Below, one piece after another: positions 10,594-23,044 of a DNA stretch of 64,000 nucleotides. Both the position numbers and the translations under genes were made by a program. Origin of the DNA: Neoarius graeffei. Taxonomy: Eukaryota > Chordata > Actinopteri > Siluriformes > Ariidae. Every line of letters begins with the position of its first letter. The stretch's first letter is position 1. Below the pieces are notes generated by a model. That model searched no databases. It saw only the letters and a program-made list of their open reading frames with translations, and was not told where the DNA came from. The stretch covers positions 72,690,149 through 72,754,148 of the forward strand of contig NC_083569.1 of the NCBI RefSeq assembly GCF_027579695.1. Direction: 5' to 3'.

Positions 10594-13198
10594 AAAACAG
10601 GTATTCCACTCGATCTCGTCGTCATGTACGACTTGATTTTGTGGAATAACTGTTAATTAGCTGATATGACTAAATTAATTTGTCAGTGCTGGCTGTTGAT
10701 GGAGCTGATATTCCAACTTATGGGACATGAAGGATGCCTTTATTCCACCTTCACCCAAAAGAAGGAATCTCAGAAGGCGCCAGCATTGGCTTTGGATATG
10801 TTTGGAAGCCTTTCTGCATATATACAGCATGAGTAAGCGGCATTATTGCGTAGGTCTCTGTTTTGGAGTCGTCCAAATCCCTCCCTCTCTGAGCCTGACT
10901 AGGTCCCTCAGATACCCATGATAAAAGCTTCTGCCCTGTCCAGGCACAGTTTGTTCCTTTAGTCTGCGACTTTCAGCTTAAATCTTTCGTGTTTCATTTG
11001 ATGTTTTCAATGTTTGTAATTGGAATAATTTTACAATGAGAAAATCCCTCAACTCAGTCTAAAAATAAGCCTCAGCTGACGAACCATCCAGGCAGAATTA
11101 GGCTTTGTCTTTATCTGGCCTTATCAGTGATAAGTGGGAGAAGCAGATAATGTTTTTGTACCCGTGGCATTAGGCGCCTGGCTGTGACCCCTGGGTGGAA
11201 ATGGCCATCGCTGTTCAGCAGGCTGTCTGTATGTGTACATCCTCTCTCCTCTTTTTTAGGCCTTGTTTTTAGTCGTTTCCGCTGAGCTGTTCCCAGCACA
11301 GCCCAGTGAAATAACAAACAGCAAGTCCTGTGTTTCCCCTCACCATAGACTCACTCCATTACTCAGCTTCTCGCTGTCTTTTTTTTTTTAAACTTACTTT
11401 CCCGTATCCATCTTTTCTTTTACATGCACTTTCTCCTTTTCTTCTAGATATAGACACACACTCGTGCTCTCGCTTTCTCTCTGTTCACTTTGTGGTGAGT
11501 TTGGGAGGAGTCCAGTACAAGTTTCAGGGTGTTAGATACCGGTAGCTGGACAATCAGCACCATTTCCCTCTATTGTGCGATCTCCCTCTCTCTCTCTCTC
11601 TCTCTCGACTAAAGAGTCAGTGTCATATAGAAAACTATACAGTTAGCACATACATTACAAGTACAAGCTGCACATGCAGTTATATATATATGCACGCGCG
11701 CGCACACACACACTGGAGGACAGCTGTGGTTATGCTAGTCAAACATTGCTAAATGGATTAGGAGCACTCCTGTCCCATGTGAATGATATTTGGAAGGGGA
11801 GGGTCTGGCCCTCCTGGGATGAGTTCGTGGAATAAAAGAGACCGCACTTTCTAGTGTTTGTGCTGGTTCTTAGGCGAAGAGAATTGGGTGTGAATAGAGT
11901 GTGAGAGCTGCACATACAAAGAAATCCTTTTAACCATCTTACCCTTGTGGTACATTTGGATCTGTTGAATAATTGGAATGCAGCTCGATAAAGAGGACTG
12001 TATGGCAGGAGCACATCACAGATTTTGATTTACTGATTTAAAGCAGCTCATACCATCCTCTTTTAGTTGTTCTTTAACGTGTGATAACGTTTCTGAATCT
12101 TGTGTACGTGTGGTGGTGCATGCGGCTGTGCATGTGCTTGCGTGCACTCCCTGTCGGTGGTTGGATTTTTTCTGAGCTCCACCAAACTCTGGCGACGGTT
12201 AATCTGCCGCTTCTCCACCTCCCAGTCTGTCTCCACACGGTATTGTGGTATACAGGCCAGTTCACACAAACACACAACCACACAGAGGTGGTGCTACAGA
12301 GGAAGGCAGTAAGACTAGACGACGTGATGTTTTTGCGTTGTCTGAGGATTTGCCCCTTAAACATGGGTTCATTTCCTGTTTTTAAGTTGATGTAGAAGGT
12401 AGAGCTGGAAAAGAATAGCACAATATGAATGTAATGTAATACGTCATCATTGCAATATTTCTCTCAACATATTGAACCCTGGCAACACTGGCAACACTTT
12501 GTCTGACACCGTAATCATTTGATTATAATTCATTTCTCACTCTGTTTTTAGAGATTTATCGAAACACTCGGAGAAACCTTATCCAGAATCTGTAGCTGAA
12601 TACAAAGAGCATACTGTGCAGCAGTAGCTTAAAGCATATTCGAACAGGTCTAATGCACAGCATTAATGAAGAAATGGATCATGTTCTCTCTGTAGTCAGG
12701 AAGATGAGCACGGGTAAGTTCAAACAGGGTTGCATCATTTCTTCATGAATCTATATTCAACTGTAAATGCTAATTCGCATCTAAATTACTTCTGAAGCAT
12801 TTGCAGTTGTCTCACACAGCAGTTACGCTCACACTTCAACCAGTGTTTCAGTCCATCTGACTCATGTCCCTCAAAATACAAGATAATCTGCTTTTTGTTT
12901 TTTTCCCCCCCCACCCTATTGTCTTTTTCATTGTAGAGATTGATTGATTTATATCGTGCACTTTCACTTTCCGTATGTCATGAACTTTATCCAGATTAAA
13001 ACACAATGGAGCATGCTGCTGTAGGAAAATAATCAACTATGGCATCTCCTGAAGTGCTTTGTTCCAGTTATAAGCACAGCAGTTTGCCAACACTAGTATG
13101 TTCTTTATTTACACAACCAACATCGAACAGCAAATGGACTCTCAGATCATTTACCTATCTGGTGACTCAGATGTGGAACAATCTCCCTTTAATCAAGT
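10594..13198 (+). other. HDAC8 intron, mostly unique
   Basis: No exon recognised. It contains a (CT)n run near 11583-11606 and a short GC/CA-alternating stretch near 11690-11715. The frame at about 13100-13200 (QMWNNLPL) resembles the C-terminus of a LINE ORF2 and may be a remnant. The remainder shows no repeat structure and could include regulatory sequence. Confidence 0.35.
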
Positions 13199-13500
13199 TT
13201 AAAGTGCTGATGACACGTTTTTGACATCTTTGGCGATGTTTTATAGCATAAAAAGTAATTCCCGATGATCCATATATTAATTCATGAAGGCGCCTATTTT
13301 ACAAGTTATGATAAACGCGGCTATTTGGGCAAATTTGACGGGGCTGCAGCACCCAGGAGACGAAAGAGGAGGAGGAGCTATATGACGTCAGCGAAAGAAC
13401 CTTCCTCCTAACTTACCAGTTTGTTGTTGATGCGGCAGGTGTTCAGTTTGTCATTATTAGTATTATTATTATACATCATTATACATTTTATATAGTTATT

Positions 13501-14070
13501 ATGCCTTCGCGTTGTGTTGCCGGCTTTTGCTCCAAAACCCACAAGGATGGGGTAAGTTTATTCAAGTTTCCCAGAGATCCCGAGCTGCATGCAAAGTGGG
13601 TGAAGCAAGTCAGGTGCACTCGTGACAAGTGGGAGCCCTCACCAACATCTGTCCTGTGCTCTGAACACTTCGATTTGGATTGTTTTGACACCCTTCCCAG
13701 CTTAAAAGAATCTCTTGGGTGTTCAGTTCAGCACAAACGTGTGTTACTACCATCAGCAGTGCCTACACAGTGTTGCCAGATTGGGAGGTTTCCCGCCCAG
13801 TTGGGTGGTTTCAAGTGCATTTTGGTGGTTTTTGAACATATTTTGGGCTGGAAAACGTCAGCAGTATCTGTTGCCAGATACTGCTGACGTTTTCCAGCCC
13901 AAAATATGTTCAAAACCCACCAAAATGCACTTGAAACCGCTCAACTGGGCGGGAAACCTCCCAATCTGGCAACACTGCCAGTATTCCGGAGGGGGTCTAC
14001 TAGTAGCTATGCCGGATCCAAAGACAGTCCTCCTGTCAGAACATGTGTTGTGAAACGACATAAGATAAAG
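13501..14070 (+). pseudogene. THAP-domain exon of the Kolobok-like element, split by a MITE
   Basis: Starts at ATG 13501. The first 90 codons form a C2CH zinc-dependent THAP DNA-binding domain: Cys5 and Cys10 near the start, KFPRDPELHAKWV around residues 22-34, CSEHF around residues 53-57, and an Ala-Val-Pro-Thr segment just before the break. A 210-bp hairpin MITE interrupts the frame at 13768-13977. The frame resumes beyond it and reaches a GTACGT donor at 14071. THAP domains bind specific DNA, here presumably the element's own ends. As it stands the product would be truncated or altered after the THAP domain. Confidence 0.8.
13768..13977. mobile_element. Near-perfect hairpin MITE inserted in the THAP exon
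   Basis: Two arms of about 100 bp, almost exact complements, begin CAGTGTTGCCAGAT and meet at a short centre near 13870-13875. The flanks suggest only a 2-3 bp target duplication. A half-length copy is at 4687-4778. Arm identity is high, so the insertion looks fairly young. Confidence 0.88.
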
Positions 14071-14725
14071 GTACGTAGAGCTATAGATTCTACATGATAA
14101 TCATAAATGTAATCATAAAGTCGGCGTGATATCAGTCATGTATTTGCTTGTGAAAGCTTGTGGCTTTCATGTAACTGCCGCCTAGCAACGAGAGGCAAAG
14201 GGTAAAGAGGGTAGACTATCAGATTCTATTCGGAAGAGATCAACACAATTCTAGACTCCCAGAAGAGGAAGAGCTAGCACTAGAGAGTTCACCGGCGTTT
14301 TCATGCGCCATTTCCATTGAGTAGAACCAGAGTAGAACAGCCAGTGAACCGCAGCGTGTTCTTCCGCTGATGTCACAGCATGGCCGCGAGCCACGGACCC
14401 AGTTTTCTTGCGCTGTGCAATTAAAAGTTGGATATTTGCGTAACAACAGCTTCTTTTCACGTAATTATAACAGAAATCTAACATGTTTGCCATGTTGTAT
14501 AGTTTATTTAAGAAATTGCATAGAGTCATGTTTGTGTCATCAGACCTTTAAATGCGCCATAAAGAAAACAAATCATACTAGTGGCATGTTGGGCAAATGT
14601 AATATTTCTGATCAATAAGGTTAAATTGTATTTAGTTATATGTTCAATTTAACGACATTTTAAAATTTTTTTAAATTTTTTAATTTAATATTATGTCATA
14701 TAAGACCTTGATATAATGGTTTATA

Positions 14726-14890
14726 TTCTATCCACAGTCACTGGATATGAGCAATCGAGTGCTCTGATTGGCTACACTACTACTAGGATATCAGCTCATA
14801 GAGAAAAACAAAATGGCGGAGATCATCAAGCCAGATATATTGCTTTGTTATCAAGTATTTAAAAGAAACAGAAATAGCTAAAAGAATATA
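14726..14890. mobile_element. Fragment of the TTCTATCCAC TIR element
   Basis: The first roughly 100 bases match the left end of the element at 8981, and the left edge follows a TA. No right end is seen. Confidence 0.65.
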
Positions 14891-14892
14891 GT

Positions 14893-15262
14893 AGAAGAAG
14901 AAACCTTTATTTGTCACATGCACACTTCAAGCACAGTGAGATTCATCCTCTGCATTTAACCCATCTGAAGCAGTGAAAACACACACACCCAGAGCAGTGG
15001 GCAGCCACACTAGAGCACCTGGGGAGCCGTCAGGGGCCAGGTACCTTGCTCAAGGGCACTTCAGCCCAAGGCCGCCCCACGTTAACCTAACTGCATGTCT
15101 TTGGACTGTGGGGGAAACCGGAGCACCCGGAGGAAACCCACGCAGACACGGGGAGAACATGCGAACTCCACACAGAAAGGCCCTCGCCGTCAGCCACGGG
15201 GCTCGAACGCAGAACCTTTTTGCTGCGAGGTGACAGCGCTAACCACTACACCACTGTAGGAC
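14893..15262 (-). mobile_element. SINE of mosaic type (V-SINE core, different 3' tail)
   Basis: Read on the minus strand, the tRNA-like head and the central domain match the main SINE family. The 3' part is replaced by a tail also seen at 48060-48313 (CTTGAGCAAGGYACCT-like and ACTGCTTCAGATGGGTTAAA). It abuts the Tc1 fragment at 15263. Confidence 0.75.
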
Positions 15263-15545
15263 TGATCAACAGTTACCGGAAACGTTTAGTTGCAGTTATT
15301 GCTGCACAAGGGGGTCACACCAGATGCTGATAGCAAAGGTTCACATACTTTTGCCACTCAGATACGTAATATTGGATCATTGTCCTCAATAAATAAATGA
15401 CCAAGTATAATATTTTTGTCTCATTTGTTTAACTGGGTTCTCTTTATCTACTTTTAGGACTTGTGTGAAAATCTGATGTTTTAGGTCATATTTATGCAGA
15501 AATATAGAAAATTCTAAAGGGTTCACAAACTTTCAAGCACCACTT
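15263..15545 (-). mobile_element. 3' fragment of a Tc1-like element
   Basis: Matches the terminal ~280 bp of the complete element at 23045-24646, including the end of the transposase gene and the long inverted repeat ending in AAGCACCACT. Confidence 0.9.
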
Positions 15546-17672
15546 TAACTTAAAATATCGTTGTGGTGGTAACACTTAAGGAGCAGAAGTTGCTTAGGTT
15601 ATTCAGATGTGTTTACGTGTGTCCCATCCAGTGTGAATTCTCAGTAAATCTCTAAGCGACATGAAGAAATGGACAGCCTGAACCAGGTCTCTGAACCTCC
15701 TTCCTGTTGTGTCATGTCTGGAGAGAGGAAGCTTGACGCGTTATGTTCATCACACCTCTGTTATGAACTCCAAGGCCTTTCTGTGTGAGGTGTTTGTTTC
15801 CATTGTAAACATTGCAGCGTTTAATACGTGTTGGGTGTAAATCCATTCACATCTGTCAATTGAAAAGGCACTGCCACTCACCAGCTGACCTCAGATCAGC
15901 ACACGAGAACTGCATGGCTGGGAAAGCACTGCCATCCCGTGAGGGAAATGACTGGCTCCCACAATTCCTGAAGTGGGATAAATGCAGGAAACAAGTCTAG
16001 AGGAAGTCAGTTCCAGAGCAGACCTGGTGTTATGACATGAGGGTTAGAGGTCCAAAGCCAAGAGCTGATATTTAAACCAGCTTTTATGTTGTGTAAGTGT
16101 ATGAGGGACAATGAGATTTTGAGCAGCGTTTTGACCTTTATGCTAAATGTATTGTTCTTGGGTTCTGTGTCAGTTTCCCATAGCTGTTCTTGTGTGACTT
16201 GTCCTGTGAAGAAGAGAAACTTGACCCTTGTTGTGTTTGCATTTTGAAAGTTTCTTTTCTCCATCAAGGTTTGCAGATAGAAGTGATTGATTGTAGGTAC
16301 TGCTTTTGGAGGTCTTTCTCACATAAAGCCAAGGGGAAAGAAGCCAAGGGTCCCGTCCCCCCCCCTCCCCTTTTTAAGTACTCGGTATTAGTTTGGGAAG
16401 AAATCAAGCATATAGTATGATGATAAGACACAAATATGCACTAAATGTAACACACACTCCAAAATACTGCAAATACTATGCGTGTTTGTTGTGCTTCGAC
16501 GACTTCTTCAAAGTGGTCTTGATGTGGTCCAAACCAAACAGTCCAGCGGTGAAGCGGACAGAGTTGTCTCAGCTTGATCTACATGGGAAAGCTGGAGTTC
16601 ATGGGAAAATACAGGAGTGCATGCGTATTGTGTGTGTACATGTAGCGTAGCAAACGGTAATGGGGATAGCTACAGTATATGTAAATGAATGTGCTTGTGA
16701 AATATTTTGTTTTTTTACATAAATTTGGATTTGTATGCATATTAAGGTATGTGTAAAATATTTTAGTACCGTATGTGCATGTATTTTTATATACTGTGGG
16801 TGTGTGTTGTTGAGGTTCTATAATCCCTTGCATGTCGAAGCGCCTTGGGATCGGAGGTAAGCCGGATAAACAAGCAGGAGATAATTGAAAGCAGAGTTGA
16901 ACTAACACACAACCCACTCTGCTGCTAGTCCAATCCAAATGCCAAATATATCTCCAAGACAAAGCAGTCAATGTCTTTCAAATTAGCACAGCAGCATGGC
17001 TGACTGTATTGTTGGATAGCCGGTATTGTTTCCATTTGAAAAACATAATGCATCGTTAATTGGCATTCTGTTGGTATCGCACAATAAGGGGAAAGTTTTT
17101 CTGCTTGTTGGCTGACCTTCAAAACTAAGAGGTCAGACATGGGGTTGGATAACAAAGAGCACAGCCATTTGGAGGGAGAGAGAGAAAGTGTGTGTGTGCG
17201 CTGCAGAGTGATATCTGGAAAAAAAAATTGAGTTTTTTTCATCGATCAAATTAAAAGTCCCATGTTGAAGTACTACACACACTAATGTTAATCCCAGGAC
17301 CTGTTAGATAATTGTTTGCTTAACTTCTACCCATCGCTGAGTTAAACTTTGCCATGGCTGGATTTTATTAGTAACATGTTTACGTTTCTTCCTTCTTTCT
17401 ACCTTCTTGGAAGTTATCGTTTTAAACAAAGATTATATTTAAATTAAATCTGAAATGCAGATATAAGCAGACACTTGTATCCTTTGGGTTATTGACGTGT
17501 GAGCCCCGGCTCCATAAGGCATTTATACTTGCTGCTGTGAGAAACGTGAAAATCTCAGATCAGTCATACTGAAGCTTTAATAAAATAACGGTTTATTGAA
17601 TTAACATGTGAATGGATTTCCAGACTGGATGTTCTGCTTTCTGAGCAACAGTTGTTTTTATTTCCCATGCAG
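15546..17672 (+). other. HDAC8 intron, unique sequence
   Basis: No exon recognised. Unique-looking DNA includes the stretch 16800-17170, which lacks simple repeats and might be conserved non-coding sequence. Open frames here show no family signature. Confidence 0.35.
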
Positions 17673-17778
17673 TTCTTTACGGAATACGGTCCGGATTATA
17701 CGTTGGAGATAAGCCCGAGCTGCCGACCCGACCGCAACGAGAGCCAGCAGTTGGAGCGGGTCATCGGCACTATCAAAG
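17673..17778 (+). CDS. hdac8: HDAC8 penultimate coding exon
   Basis: After CATGCAG the frame encodes [17 protein letters not shown], then RPDRNES and a helical tail ending TIK. The donor is GTAATT from 17779. It corresponds to the HDAC8 segment beginning FFTAYGPDYVLEI near the C-terminus. HDAC8 lacks the long acidic tail of HDAC1/2, and this exon leads straight to a tiny last exon, which fits HDAC8. It ends with one base of a Gly codon completed at 25037. Confidence 0.96.
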
Positions 17779-18420
17779 GTAATTGTTTTGATGACAAGCA
17801 GAACTGAACCAAACACAACTGTTGCGGACTCGCACTGCACCCCTGCTGCACACCTCAGAGCAGTGCCATTTCTACACATGGAATTACTTTGGTCTCTTCA
17901 AAGGAACTGGATATAAAGTCCAGAACATTTGCTCTGTTTATGTAGATGGTCACTGATGCTCGGTTGAATGGCGTAATGCCGGTTTCCATATGCCATTCGT
18001 TCATTCAGCTGTCCCTTCTGACTCCAAGATCTTCCTCTCTGTTCCTGCTCTATAAATCTCCTGACCTAACCATGGCCACCCCTCCATTACTACCATAAGC
18101 ATCAGTCAATCAAGGAAATGAATAAAATATCTAGGCTCGATGTTCCCAGGAAGTAAACAGACCCTCCGTGAGACCTGAAGGATGCCTCTAGAGAGAGTAG
18201 GGTATGCAAAAGTTGGCGCGCTCTTTAAATGACTTTTGTTCTCTTACTTTTGTTACGGTCAGCATAGTTGTTGCTGTGTATGTTTACGATTGAAACAGTG
18301 ATCTTTTCTGTTTCCATGAATGAGTGTTTTGGGTGTATATAACCAAACTGCATTTGAGCCACTGCTGCGTGGTTTAACTTGTGAGAACGGAATGCGTGCT
18401 CCAGCTTTTCGTCTCCTGTG

Positions 18421-18422
<2 letters not shown>
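17779..18422 (+). other. HDAC8 last intron, proximal part
   Basis: Unique intronic sequence with no recognisable gene or transposon before the GT microsatellite. Confidence 0.4.

Positions 18423-18479
<57 letters not shown>
18423..18479. repeat. (GT)n microsatellite
   Basis: About 28 uninterrupted GT units in the last HDAC8 intron. On the opposite strand it produces a spurious poly-His/Thr frame. Confidence 0.97.
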
Positions 18480-18481
<2 letters not shown>

Positions 18482-18911
18482 GGGTGACAAATATCATCAT
18501 GCTCTTTTGTCTTGAACACATCACTCCCTTTGGGACCAGCCTGACTGGAATAAAACCACTCTGGACTTAGCCTGGGTTCAGCCTTTGAAACTCAACTGCC
18601 TGAAAATGGAAATGAAAGGCTGTCTATGCCAGTAAAAATCCATTTAAGAGCAATCCTAGCTTCATCAGTGATGGTATCATCTGCTTTACCATCAGCATAG
18701 ATTTCCTTTGACCCATCTTTAATGGAAAACTCTATGCATTTGTATTATTGTCTTTCACTCTCCGTTCCCTTCTGGCTAATGGCTGCTCACATGTTAGAGA
18801 TTACTTGTTAAGCTAAAGGTCATGCAGAGGTCACGGGCACCCTTAAAACTTCAGCTGACCTTCAAGAACCTTCAGATGATTACCACTTGGCCTGTGTAAT
18901 GATTAGCTTTA

Positions 18912-20125
18912 TTAGCTCATCCGGCCAACAGGCGATGAGCTTATGCCATCATGTTTCGTCCGTCCATTGAGCATCGTCCACGTTTCACGAAAATCGCTTC
19001 TTCTCTCTCAGTTCATCACCAGTTTTTATTCTTTTTGGCAGGAAGCTCAGTCTGCCTGGGGTGCATAGAGCTTCTGCCCAAATTTGCATAATTGCAATTA
19101 ATAATGAAGATATGGAGTAATTACTCTAAGCCCTAACAAGCAGTTTCCACACACATCACTTCTTCTCCTTCAATTCTTCACCGATTTTGATTCTTTCTGG
19201 CATGAAGGTAGGGGTTCCTAGGGTGCATATAACTCCTACCCAGATTTGCTTAATTACAGTTATTAAAGGAGAACTGAAGTAATTTTTAAACTTGCTTTAT
19301 TTTTTAATTGACGTGTTATTCAATTACGTTTTCAGTTTTAGTAACCTTATATCGTGACTCGTATTGGCAACTAATTGCAATTAAATATGATACTTATCGG
19401 CCTATTCGGGTTTTAGCCATGTTGAATTTAGTTCGTTTGGTCCACGACAGGCGTCGCTTATCCGCACGATCTTCACGAGACTTGTGCGAGACTTCGAAAC
19501 ATGACGTGTCTGCCAGGTGTCAGTGCCGCCATTTTGAAAACCGTTTTCCCAAACAAAATATTGCACAAAAACGAGTTTAAATGACGATTACTGCCGACTT
19601 TTTTCAAACTTTCCTGATTTGCTATCAAAACGAACAAAACTTCGGCTTGATCACATCAGCATTCGAAAGAGGGCGCGCGTGTCTTTTGACAACATTGGCA
19701 GATGTTGGTCACTTTGATTTCCACTGTACGTTTTACTTCCGTCCTACGATGTCTCGCACAGGTCTCAACGAATCTCGTTTACGGCCATTGCTTTGACATA
19801 TGGACTGATATATTACATGGCGTATTTCAAAAACTCATAACTTGCTATAGCAGTGACAAAATAGCGATCAAAATGCATTCCTATATTTAATAAAATGAGA
19901 GAATTTTGATGATAAAATTTGCCTTCAGTTCTCCTTTAATGAAGGTATAGACTAATTAAGCCTTAATGAGCAGTTCAAGAAAAATCGCTTCTTCTCGATC
20001 AATTCCTCGCCGTTTTGAATTCTTTCTGGCAAACCGGTTCCCAGGGTGTATATAGCTTCTATATATAGCTTGCAACATTTATTGCGCAAGGTGGCCCATT
20101 TTAGATCGTTCCTTCTGGACTAGAC
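18912..20125. repeat. Diverged tandem-repeat element (about 150-bp units) interrupted by a MITE
   Basis: Three or more units share AAAATCGCTTCTTCTC, then TTTTGATTCTTTCTGGCA and GGGTGCATATAGCTTCT-like blocks at roughly 18985, 19140 and 19980. The left edge is near CTCATCCGGCCAACAGGC and the right edge near GCAAGGTGGCCCATTTTAG. The third unit is separated from the second by the insertion at 19267-19935. Confidence 0.7.
19267..19935. mobile_element. TTAA-flanked MITE
   Basis: Inverted ends AGGAGAACTGAAG and complement, with TTAA at 19263-19266 and 19936-19939. TTAA targets are used by piggyBac and Kolobok elements. The AGG-type ends fit neither decisively, and no transposase is present. Confidence 0.85.
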
Positions 20126-23042
20126 GGGGCCAGAGTGAGCTACACCATCATTGACGGTCTCGTTTATACGTTGTTTTGGGCCAAGCTGTGTTACTGTAGG
20201 AGTTGAGAAGTCACTACAGGCAACGATAAGCTGTCTTTTCAGCTTTTGTTTTAAAACAAAGCCTATAACTAAAAACTCAAAGTTGGACAAACAAAAGTTG
20301 TAGGCTTTACATTTCAGACAGCTGGAGCCACACTGTTTGAAGTTACTACTTTTGCTGCGAGGCTTGAGCATTATTAGAAAGTAAAAACAAACTCGGATCA
20401 GGAAAAAATGCCAATTTTCATCTGTGCCAGCCTCTGCTTATATTTAGTACCCATGTGGTATGTGTACAATGTAGCGGCTGTGCTCCCTCCCTGCCATGCC
20501 ACCAGAGACTAATTAAAAAGAGCTTAAGCTGCAGACATTCCAGTTTCTTTCTTAAGCTTTAGAAATAGCATGCTGTGCATATCCTATATGAACAGGTCTG
20601 GCGTCAGTCTGCTGTTACTGTTTAAACTAGTCATCGGTGTATAGTACAGAGTCCTGATCTTTGGGCTGTTTCGGGTAGGCAGGCCCTCACAGCATTGCCG
20701 TGTTGTCTTTATTCAGCTCCACTCACGTCTTTTATTTAGACTGTTTGTGGCTGCTTTGAATGAACCAGGGCGTCTATAGATGCATACGTTAATGGAGCGT
20801 ATGAAAAGTGTCAAATGCAAAGCCATTAGTGAGATTTTCCTGTTTGCAGAGCCTCGTCGGTGAAGTACCTCCTCAGATTGTGTGTGAGAGGGGAAATGCT
20901 TACCTTACCAGGATTGAGTCCGAGTGGAACGGCTTGATTGACTAAGTGATGCGGTTACACTGTCGAGCCTTGTACAAGGTCGTGCAGTTTGCACCATGTG
21001 GGTACGAACCCGGGTTTCTCACACACCTCCTGTGCCAGGCGAGCAGAATGTGGTGTAACAGCTGGCCTCTGTGTCCCTGCTAAGAGTAGGTTGGCAGTAT
21101 CGCATGCCAGCGTTTGAGCTTCCCCACCCTTGGAAACCTCAAACAAGAATGAGAGCTTTTCTAAAGAATAATGGACTGCTGCTTGACCAGTGCTGGGCAT
21201 GGCAGTGGAATCTCCACTGTGTCAGGGAGAAAATGAAATGGATTACTTGGTTGAGTGTGCTTAATGAGATCATGGAGTAAATGAAAGCCATTTGAGTTGG
21301 TGTCAGGGTTGGAGCCTAGCACTTTGTGGTGTACTATTGCCCCTCCCATTTTTTTCTTCCATTCCATTTCTTCCACTAAATTTTTTTTTTTGTGTGTGAT
21401 TTTTTTTTTTTTTCCCCCCCTTCATGAATGTTATAAGGTGTTGCCTGGGCAGAGGCGGCATTGTGACACGATTGTTATCCTGTGATTTCAGGCTTTAGAA
21501 ATAAACGTTGGCTTGTTGATGGTTTACAGTACTAACTTCTTTGTCCTTCTATCTGGCTGTCCCATGAAAAAAAACAAAACAAAGACCCTCTGCTCCAGAA
21601 GTGTCCTCCTTGTATCAACCAGATCATATTTTAATTAACTGTGGCAGGATTTGAATTTTTTTTAATTGTCTAATTTATGTTGTGTGTGTGCGCACGCTGT
21701 GTTCATGAAGGTGGTGTGAAATACCATCTCCTGGAGTGCAGAGAAGAAAATAAACCCGTGAGATTAGTGCACACAGCAGGGCAGCGCGAGATAACCACTA
21801 GCCCACATGCTCTGCAAACAGGCTATTCATTCATCCAAGGGCCCAATACTGCAATCCACTATACTGATGTCAAAACAGTATGCTTCTGGTGTTATTTTGG
21901 CAAACTATTTAGTGTGGTACTAAGTGGTTTTGGACATAGCCAAACAGTTCTTTAAAAACTGCGATTGATTAACACGGGTAATAAATGGCTCGGCCCTCGG
22001 CCCCTATGCATTAGCGCAGTTTCCGAGCACATCTGGGGAACATTTATGAGACTCTGAGCCCTCTGCTATATGAGAGGGGGGGAGAGAAGAGAAGAGAAGA
22101 GAAGAGAACAAAAAAAGCATTTAAACACCACACATGGTTGATTTCACTAACCCCCAGTTAGTGCATTGCTAGAGCAATTGAAATCCCTATTGACTGTGGC
22201 CTTGCATAAGCTAGAACAGCAGGACTGGCTAATGAAACGTTGGCTGTGTGAGCACTATGTGCTGCAAAACAAACAGGAAATAATGTAACCAATAACAAAA
22301 CTGAATGCATTATTCTACGACTTTGCTTTTTAACAGTCTTTTCCCACAGTCCGATTGAGCCACAGTGTGCTGCACTTACAGCGACGAAAACAACTGAAGC
22401 AAAAATCAATCCAAATTTGTTGGATTTTTCTAACTCCGACAAGAGCTACCTAACGCAAACCCAAACAGATGTAAGGGTGTAGTTAGCACACTTTAACCGC
22501 TTATAACAATGTTACATCCATGCTGAAGGAATTTGTGGTCTCATGTGTAACCAATAATGTCGCGTAGCCTTAAACAGCTGCCTGAAAAATTTACACAAAG
22601 ATGACTTGTGAGTAATAGGAAACAGGACATGCCAATCACTTCTGTTGCTCCGCAGTCAGAAATGTGGAAATGTTTCCCTTTTTTTTTTTTTTTTTAAACA
22701 CAGGACTTCATATTGGCTTCGGTAGGTGCTTTTCATTGCTTAGACAGGCATAATGTCATGAAAACGCCAGCAGGCCAGGGCAACAGGGATGTCCTTTTCA
22801 ACATGAGTTAAGTGTCATGCAAATCAAAACAGGAGGCTCACATAGTGTCGATTTACATGCTGTCATATTTGCATGCTTTTTTGCCTCCCCAGGAAATGCA
22901 ATAACCTGGATATTTCCATTCTGACAAGCTGTGAACATTGGCTTTGTAAAAGTGTCCGTGTGAGATAAGATCAACTGCAGTTTACCTGCCACTAATTGAC
23001 TTGGTAATTCATTCGAATGTCACCATATTTTCTTTCCTTATA
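20126..23042 (+). other. HDAC8 last intron, unique sequence with candidate conserved elements
   Basis: No exon. Stretches 20500-20640, 21960-22240 and 22720-22995 are complex, repeat-free and rich in homeobox- or POU-like motifs. (GAGAA)n-like repeats lie near 22083-22110 and poly-T near 22680. Confidence 0.35.
22720..22995. promoter_or_regulatory. Candidate conserved enhancer with two octamer motifs
   Basis: ATGCAAAT at 22817-22824 and its complement ATTTGCAT at 22867-22874 lie 42 bp apart in complex intronic sequence just before the Tc1 insertion. Octamers bind POU-domain factors. The motif pairing is visible, while enhancer function is inference. Confidence 0.25.
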
Positions 23043-23044
23043 TA

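Larger units (their letters stand above)
13203..14547 (+). mobile_element. Kolobok-like DNA transposon derivative (TTAA target duplication, THAP exon)
   Basis: TTAA lies on both sides (13199-13202 and 14548-14551). The inverted ends are AGTGCTGATGACAC and the complement of AGGTCTGATGACAC. It carries a THAP-domain first exon. TTAA targets plus a THAP domain in the transposase are the known hallmarks of the Kolobok superfamily. piggyBac also uses TTAA but lacks THAP. Nothing resembling the catalytic part follows the exon's splice donor, so this is a non-autonomous derivative. Confidence 0.75.

Noticed and set aside
12074-12421. Overlapping frames of 104-115 codons on both strands
   Set aside because: Opposing frames over the same DNA with low-complexity His/Cys content; no homology recognised.
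16579-16971. 130-codon minus-strand open frame
   Set aside because: Rich in Tyr/His/Thr from AT/GT-rich DNA, with no family resemblance.
18225-18524. Poly-His/Thr open frame
   Set aside because: Produced by the GT microsatellite read on the opposite strand.
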